Shown: positions 1 to 5,627 of the stretch, in pieces
Numbering within the stretch: the first letter of the stretch is position 1
How the letters are laid out: every line of letters starts with the position of its first letter
Source: an uncultured Lachnospiraceae bacterium
GTDB taxonomy: Bacteria > Bacillota > Clostridia > Lachnospirales > Lachnospiraceae
NCBI GenBank assembly: GCA_934371475.1
Contig: CAKRNX010000151.1
Coordinates: 1-5,627 of the forward strand
DNA length: 5,627 nt
Direction of reading: 5' to 3'
Translations under genes and position numbers: made by a program
The notes under the pieces: generated by a model
What the model saw: only the letters and a program-made list of their open reading frames with translations
The model's database searches: none
What the model was told of the DNA's origin: nothing

Positions 1-431
1 CCCAGCAGCTTTCCCTTGCTGTTGAGCAACAAAAGAAGAAGCTTCTCCTGCTCTTCATGGCGAAAATCCTCCATATAGTATTCTGCTATCGTCACCGGAT
101 CATTGAAGCACAGGCTGCTCCCTGCCTGCGCCTTGGCCATGCGCCGTGACAGCTCCGCAATACATTTGAGCTGTATGGCCTTAACCCGCCCGATCCCGCG
201 TATTTTCATCAGATCTGTCACAGAAATATGATAAATCCCCAGCAGCCCCTGCTGAGGAAACAGCGACAGAAGTCGTCTGGAAAGCTGAAGGGCAGGCTCC
301 CCTCTTGAACCTGTCCTCAAAATCACTGACAGCAGTTCTGCATCTGTCAGGCCGGCTGCTCCAGCACGCCAGCATTTTTCGTAAGGCTGCTCCTGACTCG
401 GGAGACATTTCATAGTTTGGCTGTTCATCAT
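1..431 (-). CDS. radC: RadC family protein, N-terminal part (3' end beyond window)
   Basis: About 143 residues of a RadC (UPF0758) protein are visible; family members are usually about 220-230 residues. The N-terminus reads TMKCLPSQEQPYEKC, followed by the helical segment GLTDAELLSVILRTGS typical of RadC. A helix-hairpin-helix-like stretch, KIRGIGRVKAIQLKCIAEL, comes next. The start of the JAMM/MPN domain (EEQEKLLLLLLNSKGKLLG) is at the window edge. The metal-binding HxH...D motif would lie outside, so it cannot be checked. Despite the name, the family's role in DNA repair is doubtful; members are predicted metal-dependent hydrolases or DNA-associated proteins. The start is uncertain: in-frame candidates are TTG at 437, ATG at 431, ATG at 428 and ATG at 413, with an in-frame TAA just upstream. 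I use 431; TTG 437 has the best-spaced ribosome-binding site. The gene follows the COG2509 flavoprotein by about 50 bases. Family assignment is firm. Confidence 0.9.
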   Translation of the reverse strand, partial: MMNSQTMKCLPSQEQPYEKCWRAGAAGLTDAELLSVILRTGSRGEPALQLSRRLLSLFPQQGLLGIYHISVTDLMKIRGIGRVKAIQLKCIAELSRRMAKAQAGSSLCFNDPVTIAEYYMEDFRHEEQEKLLLLLLNSKGKLL

Positions 432-445
432 GCCCAACTTTTGTT

Positions 446-451
446 CACCTT
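446..451 (-). promoter_or_regulatory. Candidate radC ribosome-binding site
   Basis: AAGGTG on the minus strand lies 8 bases before TTG 437, 14 before ATG 431 and 17 before ATG 428. The spacing favours the TTG start, while family N-termini fit an ATG start equally well. No better purine-rich site lies closer to the ATG codons. Confidence 0.45.
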
Positions 452-476
452 AACACTCTTTCCCATAGATTATCCT

Positions 477-507
477 ATATTATTTCATCATTTAGGCAGA
501 AAGTCAA
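477..507 (-). promoter_or_regulatory. Possible weak sigma-A-type promoter before radC
   Basis: TTGACT (502-507), which matches TTGACA at 5 of 6 positions, overlaps the last codons of the upstream flavoprotein gene. It is followed after 19 bases by TAATAT (477-482), which matches TATAAT at 4 of 6. The area is locally AT-rich compared with the coding DNA. The spacer is longer than the ideal 17 bases, and such matches arise by chance, so this is only a candidate for extra transcription of radC. Confidence 0.25.
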
Positions 508-2128
508 TGCTAAATTTTGAAGCCACAGCCTCTGCCACCCGGATGCCATCTACGGCTGCGGAAGTAATCCCTCCGGCATATCCTGCTCCCTCGCCGCATG
601 GATAAATGCCGGGAACCGCGGATTCACAGCACTCATCACGAATAATGCGCACCGGTGATGACGTCCGGCTCTCCACGCCCGAAACCAGCGCATCGGGATC
701 GGAAAATCCCGGTATCTGACGGTTAAATGCCATGATTCCTTCTTCAATGGAAGCTCCCAGCCATTCCGGAAAAATCTGCCGCACATTGGCCGTCTGCCAT
801 TCCCCCTTCGTCTGCGGTACAATCTGTCCGATTTGCTCTGTCCGGCAGTTATTTTTGAAGTCTTCAAACCGCTGCACCGGGATTTTGCCTTCGCCCGCCC
901 GGAATGCATTTTTCTCCAGCTGACGCTGAAATTCCAGTCCGCACAGAGGCCCTTCGCCGCCGAAATCTTCCGGGGATACGGTCACGACAATCGCACTGTT
1001 TGCATTGTCACCGTCTCTGTTGTGATAACTCATACCATTGACTGCCAGCATTCCCTGTTCTGATGAAGCATTCACCACATATCCTCCAGGGCACATGCAG
1101 AAAGAATAGACTCCTCTGCCGTTCTCCAGCCGATGTGTCACTTTATAGGGCGCAGGAGGCATCTCATAACGGCATTCTTTTCCATACATCGCCTCATTGA
1201 TCGTACTCTGTCTGTGTTCTACACGTACACCTACGGCAAATGCCTTCGCCGTCATTTCCAGCGATCTCTCATGCAGCATCCGGAACGTATCTCTGGCACT
1301 GTGACCGATTGCAAGTACCAGTACCTGCGTATCCAGTATCCTGTTTTTTCCCGTCACTCCTGTTCCTTCCAGGTACAGTCTGTGACTGCCGTTTTCTCCC
1401 TGATGCCACTCTGCATCCGCCAGTTTTGTCCCAAACAGCACATTTCCGCCAAGCGACTGTATTTCCTGACGGATATGTCTCACGACTCCGGCCAGCACAT
1501 CCGTTCCTATATGCGGTTTGTGGCTGTAGAGGATGTCCTCCTCCGCCCCTGCCTGCACAAAATTTTCCAGCACGTACCGGATCCTGCCGTTCGGATCCTT
1601 TACAAGCGTATTCAGCTTACCATCTGAGAAAGTGCCGGCTCCCCCCTCTCCAAATTGGACATTGCAGTCTTCGTTCAGCTGGCCGCCGTTCCAGAACTGT
1701 TCTACACATTTCTGCCGCTCTTCTACTGCCATGCCTCTCTCCAGAAGAATGGGACGGTATCCGGCCCTTGCCAGCATCAGCCCGCAGAAAAGTCCCGCAG
1801 GGCCTGTCCCCACAATAACCGGCGGCTGTTCCAGCCTTTCTGTACCCGGTTTTGGAAAATGATAAAAAACAGGCGATACCAATGCCGCATTTTTATTTTT
1901 GGCTCTCTGAAGCACTTTCTCTTCGGATTTTCTGCCACCGTCAGCCAGACTGACATCTACCGTATATACATAATAAATATCCGGCTTTTTACGCGCGTCG
2001 ATCGACTGTCTCATGATTTCCCATGAGAATTTCTGCCCTGTGGAAAGCCGCAGCGCCTTCTGTACCGCATGTTCCAGATCTTTTTCTGTATGATTGGGAA
2101 GCAGCTTCAGCTGCGAAATTCTGATCAT
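488..2128 (-). CDS. COG2509-type FAD-dependent dehydrogenase, 546 aa
   Basis: An intact flavoprotein of the COG2509 group, usually annotated NAD(P)/FAD-dependent oxidoreductase. Its substrate is unknown and it is probably cytosolic, as no signal peptide or membrane segment is seen. An N-terminal domain of about 100 residues (MIRISQLKLLPNH...) precedes the dinucleotide-binding fold: VGTGPAG at 106-112 with acidic E130 ending the second beta strand. The family segment NVQFGEGGAGTFSDGKLNT is at 156-174. YSFCMCPGGYV (341-351) contains two cysteines, C344 and C346. GVESRTSSPVRI is at 484-495. The C-terminal FAD signature GIYPCGEGAGYAGGITSAA is at 507-525. The frame could extend upstream to 2224, but that would overlap the previous gene; family N-termini begin at MIRI. 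GGAG lies 4 bases before ATG 2128, and a second AAAGGAA lies 14 before it. Stop is TGA, so TGA normally terminates here. It follows the HI0933-family gene by 29 bases, probably in one operon. Confidence 0.93.
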   Translation of the reverse strand: MIRISQLKLLPNHTEKDLEHAVQKALRLSTGQKFSWEIMRQSIDARKKPDIYYVYTVDVSLADGGRKSEEKVLQRAKNKNAALVSPVFYHFPKPGTERLEQPPVIVGTGPAGLFCGLMLARAGYRPILLERGMAVEERQKCVEQFWNGGQLNEDCNVQFGEGGAGTFSDGKLNTLVKDPNGRIRYVLENFVQAGAEEDILYSHKPHIGTDVLAGVVRHIRQEIQSLGGNVLFGTKLADAEWHQGENGSHRLYLEGTGVTGKNRILDTQVLVLAIGHSARDTFRMLHERSLEMTAKAFAVGVRVEHRQSTINEAMYGKECRYEMPPAPYKVTHRLENGRGVYSFCMCPGGYVVNASSEQGMLAVNGMSYHNRDGDNANSAIVVTVSPEDFGGEGPLCGLEFQRQLEKNAFRAGEGKIPVQRFEDFKNNCRTEQIGQIVPQTKGEWQTANVRQIFPEWLGASIEEGIMAFNRQIPGFSDPDALVSGVESRTSSPVRIIRDECCESAVPGIYPCGEGAGYAGGITSAAVDGIRVAEAVASKFSIDFLPK

Positions 2129-2157
2129 AGTTCTCCGTATTATTCCTTTCCGCACAC

Positions 2158-3432
2158 TTAAAGTAAAAACTTCTGTTCCGCCGCGGCACTTCGCCCCGCC
2201 AGTGCGCCGCTTGACCATGCCCACTGAAGATTGTAACCGCCGCAGGGACCATCCACGTCCACCATTTCTCCGGCAAAATAAAGACCACCTGCAAGCCTTG
2301 ATTCCATCGTGTCCGGATCAATTTCGCTCATAGGCACGCCGCCAACGCAGACCTGACACTGGTCAAAAGATCTTATACCTGTGACAGGAACACAGAAATG
2401 TTTGATTTCATGGCTCAGCACCCTGAGCTTTTCTTTTGCTATCCCTGCAATGGGAGTACCTGGTTTGATCTTATACTTTTCAAGAAAAGACAGCAGCAGC
2501 TTCTTTGGCAGAAGCCCCGCCAGAGCCTGGGCGGAACCGATATCTGTTTCCAGGCAGGAAGTCTGGATCTCATCCATGAACTGATACAGTCCATCCTCGC
2601 TCTGATATGGAGCAAAATCAAGCTCTGCCTCTATCATCTCTCCCCGCTCCAGCCCGATAGAAGCATAGCGGCTGATCTGAAATATCACAATCCCGGACAG
2701 CCCGTTCTCGGTAATTTGCAGTTCACCCTCATCTGAAGCCAGAAACACGCGTCCGTTTCTGCCGTCTTTCCGGTAAAGCGCCGCTGCTGCCTGTACCCTT
2801 ACTCAGGCGCAGCTTCCAAAAAATCTGCTGTTCTGACAGTACAGAGCTGTCAATCCAGGCAAAATCGATGTCACCTGATGTCCGGTCTGCCTGGCCAGTT
2901 CATATCCGCTTCCGTCAGATCCTGTAGCGGCGGCAGCTCTGGAACCGCAGCAGAGGATCAGGCTGTCACATTCATAATTCCAGTTCTCCGTTCTCACTGT
3001 CCAGCGCCCGTTTCCTTTTGTTATCCCGACTACTTTCTCAGACAGCTTCTGTTTCACCTTCCGTCTTTTCATCTCTGCAAGAAGCAGATCCAGTACACTG
3101 GATGCCTGCGCTGTTCCCGGATAGACATATCCGTTTTTTTCCATTGTAAAAAGTCCCAGGCTGTGAAACACTGCCAGTGTATCCTTTGCCGAAAATTTCC
3201 GGATTACCTGTGCCGCTGCCGCCGCAGTCTGCATGTCCCCGAAACCATGGTATCGATCCGGAAGATCTGGTTCCAGATTTGTCAGGTTGCATCTCCCGTT
3301 TCCGGTCAGCAGCAGTTTCTTCCCGGGGCGATCCATTCCCTCAAGCACCGTTACCGCAGCACCTGCGCGGGCAGCCATGATTGCCGCCATCATTCCTGCA
3401 GCGCCACATCCTGCCACAATCACCTGCTTCAT
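2158..3432 (-). pseudogene. HI0933-family NAD(P)/FAD-dependent oxidoreductase interrupted by in-frame TGA
   Basis: A flavoprotein of the HI0933/YhiN/YtfP family (COG2081; sometimes labelled aminoacetone oxidase family). It spans 424 codons plus TAA, normal for the family, but codon 210 (2803-2805) is TGA. Both halves are in the same frame, so this is a nonsense change, not a net frameshift. The N-half has the dinucleotide fold GCGAAG (8-13) with E31, the flavin-binding segment GKKLLLTGNGRCNLTN (37-52) and TGSDGSGYELA (170-180). The C-half has GELQITENGLSGI (236-248) and the C-terminal FAD signature GLYFAGEMVDVDGPCGGYN (383-401) followed by LQWAWSSG. The TGA sits where relatives have the glycine of an A-G-V-R type motif. 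As read, translation would give 209 residues lacking the C-terminal FAD-binding part, which is unlikely to be functional. A GTG at 2748 could open the second half but has no clear ribosome-binding site. The start ATG overlaps the previous stop (ATGA), implying translational coupling. Alternatives are a sequence error or recoding. Confidence 0.85.
2783..2813 (-). other. GC-rich hairpin spanning the in-frame TGA
   Basis: On the minus strand GCTGC (2809-2813) and GCCTG (2804-2808) pair with CAGGC (2789-2793) and GCAGC (2783-2787). This gives ten GC-rich pairs with a single bulged A at 2788 and a 10-base loop (2794-2803). The T and G of the internal TGA are at the top of the stem and its A is the first loop base. 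This placement differs from known bacterial SECIS elements, where the apical loop lies well downstream of UGA. It may simply be chance structure in coding DNA. Confidence 0.5.
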
Positions 3433-4718
3433 GGCAGCTTCACCAGATGTTTCTCATACAGCTTCTGCAATGACATCAGGATGCCCAGTTTCGCATGTTC
3501 CCAGGTCAGTCCACCCTGGAAATATACTGCATACGGAGGCTTAATGGGACCGTCAGCGCTCAGCTCAATCGACGAACCCTGCACAAAAGCGCCGGCTGCC
3601 ATAATTACATCACTGTCATATCCAGGCATCGCCCACGGTTCCGGTGTCACATAGCTGTCCACAGGTGCAGCCGCCTGGATCCCCTTGCAGAACTCGATCA
3701 CACCTTCCGGAAATCCAAACTCTACCGCCTGAATAATGTCGTATCTGCCCTCTGTACTGTTAGGCACTACTTTAAATCCAAGATTTTCATAAATATTTGC
3801 TGCAAAAATTGCTCCCTTGAGCGCTCCTGCCGTCACAGTCGGAGCCATAAAAAATCCCTGATAAAAGGAACGCATTACATCCAGAGAAGCACCCACTTCC
3901 CTTCCAAGCCCCGGAGACGTCAGGCGGTAGGCGGCATTTTCCACACACTGCATCGTTCCGGCAATATATCCGCCGATCGGAGCCAGACCGCCGCCCGGAT
4001 TCTTGATCAGGGAGCCGACCACCATGTCAGCGCCCAGATCCGACGGTTCGATGCGCTCTACAAACTCTCCGTAGCAGTTATCTACCATACAGATGATATC
4101 CCGGCGGATACTCTTGACAAAAGCAATTGCCTCTCCGATTGCCTCTACAGAAAGCGTGGGACGCGGAAGATATCCCTTGGATCGCTGGATCTCTACCAGT
4201 TTCGTTTTTGGAGTAATCGCACTGCGGATCTCCTCCCAGTCAAAGCTTCCGTCCTCTTTCAGCTCCACCTGCTTATATGTGATGCCGTACTCTGCCAGAG
4301 AGCCGTTGGACGGTCTGATCCCGATCACTTCTTCCAGCGTGTCATACGGTTTGCCGCTGATGGAGATCATCTCATCCCCCGGTCTTAAATTGCCTGCCAG
4401 TGCCACCGCCAGCGCATGAGTTCCACACGTAATCTGCGGACGCACCAGAGCCGCCTCCGTGTGAAAGGTATCCGCATATACCTTCTCCAGATCATCTCTT
4501 CCAAGGTCATTGTACCCGTAACCGCTGCTGGAATTGAAATGCTCCGCGCTGATTTTATTCTTCTGCATGGCATGAATCACCTTCAGTTGATTGTACTCGG
4601 CTGTCTGGTCAATCTCCGCAAACCGTTCCTTCAGTTTCTCCTCTGTCTTCTGTCCATACTGATAGATCTCACGGGAGATTCCCATGCATTCATACATCGC
4701 TTCCGTTTTTGTTTCCAT
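3429..4718 (-). CDS. ynbB: Methionine gamma-lyase family PLP-dependent enzyme (aluminium resistance family)
   Basis: An intact 429-residue fold-type I PLP enzyme of the Met_gamma_lyase family (COG4100), related to Bacillus subtilis YnbB. It is historically called aluminium resistance protein; its true substrate is not established, but a C-S or related lyase reaction on an amino acid is expected. Visible hallmarks are EYNQLKVIHAMQKN (41-54), SGYGYNDLGRD (65-75), RPQITCGTHALA (93-104), VDNCYGEFVE (212-221, with D213 the likely pyridine-nitrogen ligand), VGSLIKNPGGG (234-244, with K239 the likely Schiff-base lysine), YRLTSPGLGREVGASL (264-279) and GSSIELSADGPIKPPY (381-396). No signal peptide is seen, so it is probably cytosolic. 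ATG 4718 has AAAAGGA 5 bases upstream; ATG 4724 (two residues longer) is a near-equal alternative. The frame stays open to 4787 but then overlaps miaA. Stop TGA overlaps the next start as ATGA. It follows miaA by 55 bases, an arrangement often seen in Clostridia. Confidence 0.95.
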   Translation of the reverse strand: METKTEAMYECMGISREIYQYGQKTEEKLKERFAEIDQTAEYNQLKVIHAMQKNKISAEHFNSSSGYGYNDLGRDDLEKVYADTFHTEAALVRPQITCGTHALAVALAGNLRPGDEMISISGKPYDTLEEVIGIRPSNGSLAEYGITYKQVELKEDGSFDWEEIRSAITPKTKLVEIQRSKGYLPRPTLSVEAIGEAIAFVKSIRRDIICMVDNCYGEFVERIEPSDLGADMVVGSLIKNPGGGLAPIGGYIAGTMQCVENAAYRLTSPGLGREVGASLDVMRSFYQGFFMAPTVTAGALKGAIFAANIYENLGFKVVPNSTEGRYDIIQAVEFGFPEGVIEFCKGIQAAAPVDSYVTPEPWAMPGYDSDVIMAAGAFVQGSSIELSADGPIKPPYAVYFQGGLTWEHAKLGILMSLQKLYEKHLVKLP

Positions 4719-4723
4719 ATTCA

Positions 4724-4730
4724 TCCTTTT
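4724..4730 (-). promoter_or_regulatory. Ribosome-binding site supporting ynbB start at 4718
   Basis: AAAAGGA on the minus strand ends 5 bases before ATG 4718. Its final A is also the first base of the alternative ATG at 4724, so use of 4724 would need the weaker AAGGA at 4735-4739, 10 bases upstream. This favours 4718. Confidence 0.5.
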
Positions 4731-4749
4731 CCATTCCTTTTCTGTCTCT

Positions 4750-4778
4750 TCTAGAACGTGTTTGAAACACGCTCTAAA
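4750..4778 (-). other. Intercistronic palindrome between miaA and ynbB
   Basis: The 23-base core 4753-4775 is a near-perfect inverted repeat. On the minus strand AGAGCGTGTT (4766-4775) pairs with AACACGTTCT (4753-4762) around a TCA loop, with one G-T wobble. Three further pairs (T-A, T-G, T-A) extend the stem to 13. It begins at the miaA stop codon TAG (4774-4776), whose three bases are all in the stem. No T-run follows on either strand, so it does not look like a standard intrinsic terminator. It could be an RNA processing or stabilising stem, a partial attenuator, or a copy of a dispersed palindromic repeat. Confidence 0.6.
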
Positions 4779-5627
4779 GCAATTCACTCAAAACTCTTTT
4801 TTCCCGCAGGATCCGCATCATTTCATCAAGGATCCGTTCATTGTCATGGTCAAACTGCTCTTTCTGGATCCACTCTACTTCCTGCTCTCTGCGAAACCAC
4901 GTCAGCTGACGTTTGGCAAAATGTCTGGTATCACGTTTGATGACCCTCACAGCCTCTTCCAGTGAGCAGCATCCGTCCAGGTAATCGAGGATCTCTTTAT
5001 ATCCAAGTCCCTGCATCGACACCATATCACGGGTATAACCTTTCCTCTTCAGAGCGGCAACTTCCTCCAGCAGCCCCTCCTCCATCATCACATCTACCCT
5101 CCGGTCAATGCGCGCATAGACGGTCTCTCTCTCATCATTCAACACAAAATAGACAAACTGGTACGGAGATTTTTTCCGACGCTCCTGTTCATTATGTTCT
5201 GAGATATGTCTTCCTGTCAGATGGTAAAACTCCAGCGCCCGGATCACTCTCTTTCTGTTATTGGCATGGATCTGTTCTGCCGCAGTCGGATCACACTCTT
5301 TCAGCATACGGTGCAGATATTCCGCTCCATGTTCTTCGGCAAGTTTTTCGAGATAATCCCGGTACTGCATATCTTCCTCATTTTCCGTAAAATCAATATC
5401 GTACAGAACAGCCTGAATATAAAATCCAGTGCCTCCCGCAAGGATCGGGATCCTTCCCTTCTCCCAGATTTCATTCATATATTTTTTTGCCAGCTGCTGG
5501 AATTTCACAACATGAAACGGCTCATCCGGATCCAGCTCATCAATCAGATAATGTCTGACTCCCTGCATTTCTTCAGGTCGTATCTTGGCAGAACCAATAT
5601 CCATTCCCCGGTATACCTGCATGGAAT
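4774..5627 (-). CDS. miaA: tRNA dimethylallyltransferase MiaA, lacking N-terminus (5' end beyond window)
   Basis: MiaA transfers a dimethylallyl group to N6 of A37 in tRNAs reading codons that start with U; it is cytosolic. The visible 283 complete codons begin at the S of the D-S-M-Q-V-Y substrate-binding motif; two bases of the preceding Asp codon are at the edge. Roughly the first 30-35 residues, including the P-loop GPTAxGKT, are outside. Seen in order: SMQVYRGMDIGSAKI, HYLIDELDPDEPF, PILAGGTGFYIQAVLYDIDF, NNRKRVIRALEFYHLTG, MVSMQGLGYKEILDYLDG and TRHFAKRQLTWFRRE, all characteristic of MiaA. The C-terminus ends at TAG inside the palindrome preceding ynbB. No frameshift or missing motif is seen in the visible part. 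Upstream genes are not visible; in related Clostridia mutS and mutL often precede miaA, but that is background knowledge, not evidence from this sequence. Confidence 0.97.
   Translation of the reverse strand, partial: SMQVYRGMDIGSAKIRPEEMQGVRHYLIDELDPDEPFHVVKFQQLAKKYMNEIWEKGRIPILAGGTGFYIQAVLYDIDFTENEEDMQYRDYLEKLAEEHGAEYLHRMLKECDPTAAEQIHANNRKRVIRALEFYHLTGRHISEHNEQERRKKSPYQFVYFVLNDERETVYARIDRRVDVMMEEGLLEEVAALKRKGYTRDMVSMQGLGYKEILDYLDGCCSLEEAVRVIKRDTRHFAKRQLTWFRREQEVEWIQKEQFDHDNERILDEMMRILREKRVLSELL

Noticed and set aside
2129..2224. N-terminal extension of the COG2509 protein to 2224
   Set aside because: The extra 32 residues are basic and unlike the family. They would overlap the end of the upstream gene, and a ribosome-binding site and family N-terminus support ATG 2128.
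2770..2805. SECIS element just after the TGA, giving a selenoprotein
   Set aside because: The best downstream pairing (GTAAGG at 2797-2802 with CTTTAC, leaving an 18-base loop) is weak and starts only one base after the TGA's A. The conserved residue here is glycine, not cysteine. I kept selenocysteine only as an untested alternative.
2158..3432. Two separate genes, or a frameshifted gene, at the HI0933 locus
   Set aside because: The distance from the TGA to the second open part is a multiple of three, and the bases between encode family-like sequence in the same frame. It is therefore one gene with a nonsense codon, not two genes or a net frameshift.
2878..3654. 258-codon plus-strand open frame opposite the HI0933-family and ynbB genes
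   Set aside because: It crosses the junction of two real minus-strand genes, is Cys/Ser/Pro-rich and has no recognisable domain. It looks like a by-product of codon use on the other strand.
3495..4388. 297-codon plus-strand open frame opposite ynbB
   Set aside because: It lies entirely antisense to a clearly recognised, intact PLP enzyme. It resembles no family I know and has a low-complexity, Arg/Ser/His-rich composition typical of a shadow frame.
4753..4775. Intrinsic terminator after miaA
   Set aside because: The stem is good but is followed by AGAAGAGACAG on the minus strand, with no T-run. The opposite strand also lacks a T-run after the stem.
4809..4837. Direct repeat of GGATCCG near the miaA 3' end
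   Set aside because: Two 7-base copies inside a well-conserved coding region are easily explained by chance and codon use.

Overview
The window is a compact, single-strand stretch of a bacterial chromosome. All five genes lie on the minus strand, so transcription runs from the right end of the window to the left. The gene set, the short intergenic gaps, the purine-rich ribosome-binding sites and the protein sequences point to a Firmicute of class Clostridia, most likely a Lachnospiraceae-type gut anaerobe. That assignment rests on recognised protein families, not on a marker gene such as rRNA.

In transcription order, the window opens inside miaA (4774-5627, 5' end outside the window), a tRNA A37 prenyltransferase. 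A 55-base gap carrying a long near-perfect palindrome follows. Next comes an intact PLP-dependent methionine gamma-lyase family gene (ynbB/COG4100 type, 3429-4718). It overlaps by 4 bases (ATGA) the start of an HI0933-family flavoprotein (2158-3432). That gene is full length and in one frame except for an in-frame TGA at codon 210, 2803-2805. After a 29-base gap comes an intact COG2509-type FAD-dependent dehydrogenase (488-2128). The last gene is the 5' part of radC (left edge to about 431), which runs out of the window.

The close spacing suggests one transcription unit, possibly with an extra weak promoter for radC at the end of the COG2509 gene. Functionally it mixes tRNA modification, PLP chemistry on a sulfur amino acid-like substrate, two flavoproteins of poorly known role, and a RadC-family protein. 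This resembles the housekeeping neighbourhoods common in Clostridia. I see no mobile element, CRISPR array, phage gene or tRNA/rRNA gene, and no gene-free stretch longer than about 60 bases.

The most notable feature is the lone TGA in the HI0933-family gene. It falls where relatives carry a conserved glycine, and the frame stays open and recognisable on both sides. A recent nonsense mutation or a sequence error is the simplest reading. Selenocysteine recoding is possible in principle but poorly supported here. I found no convincing undescribed multi-gene system.
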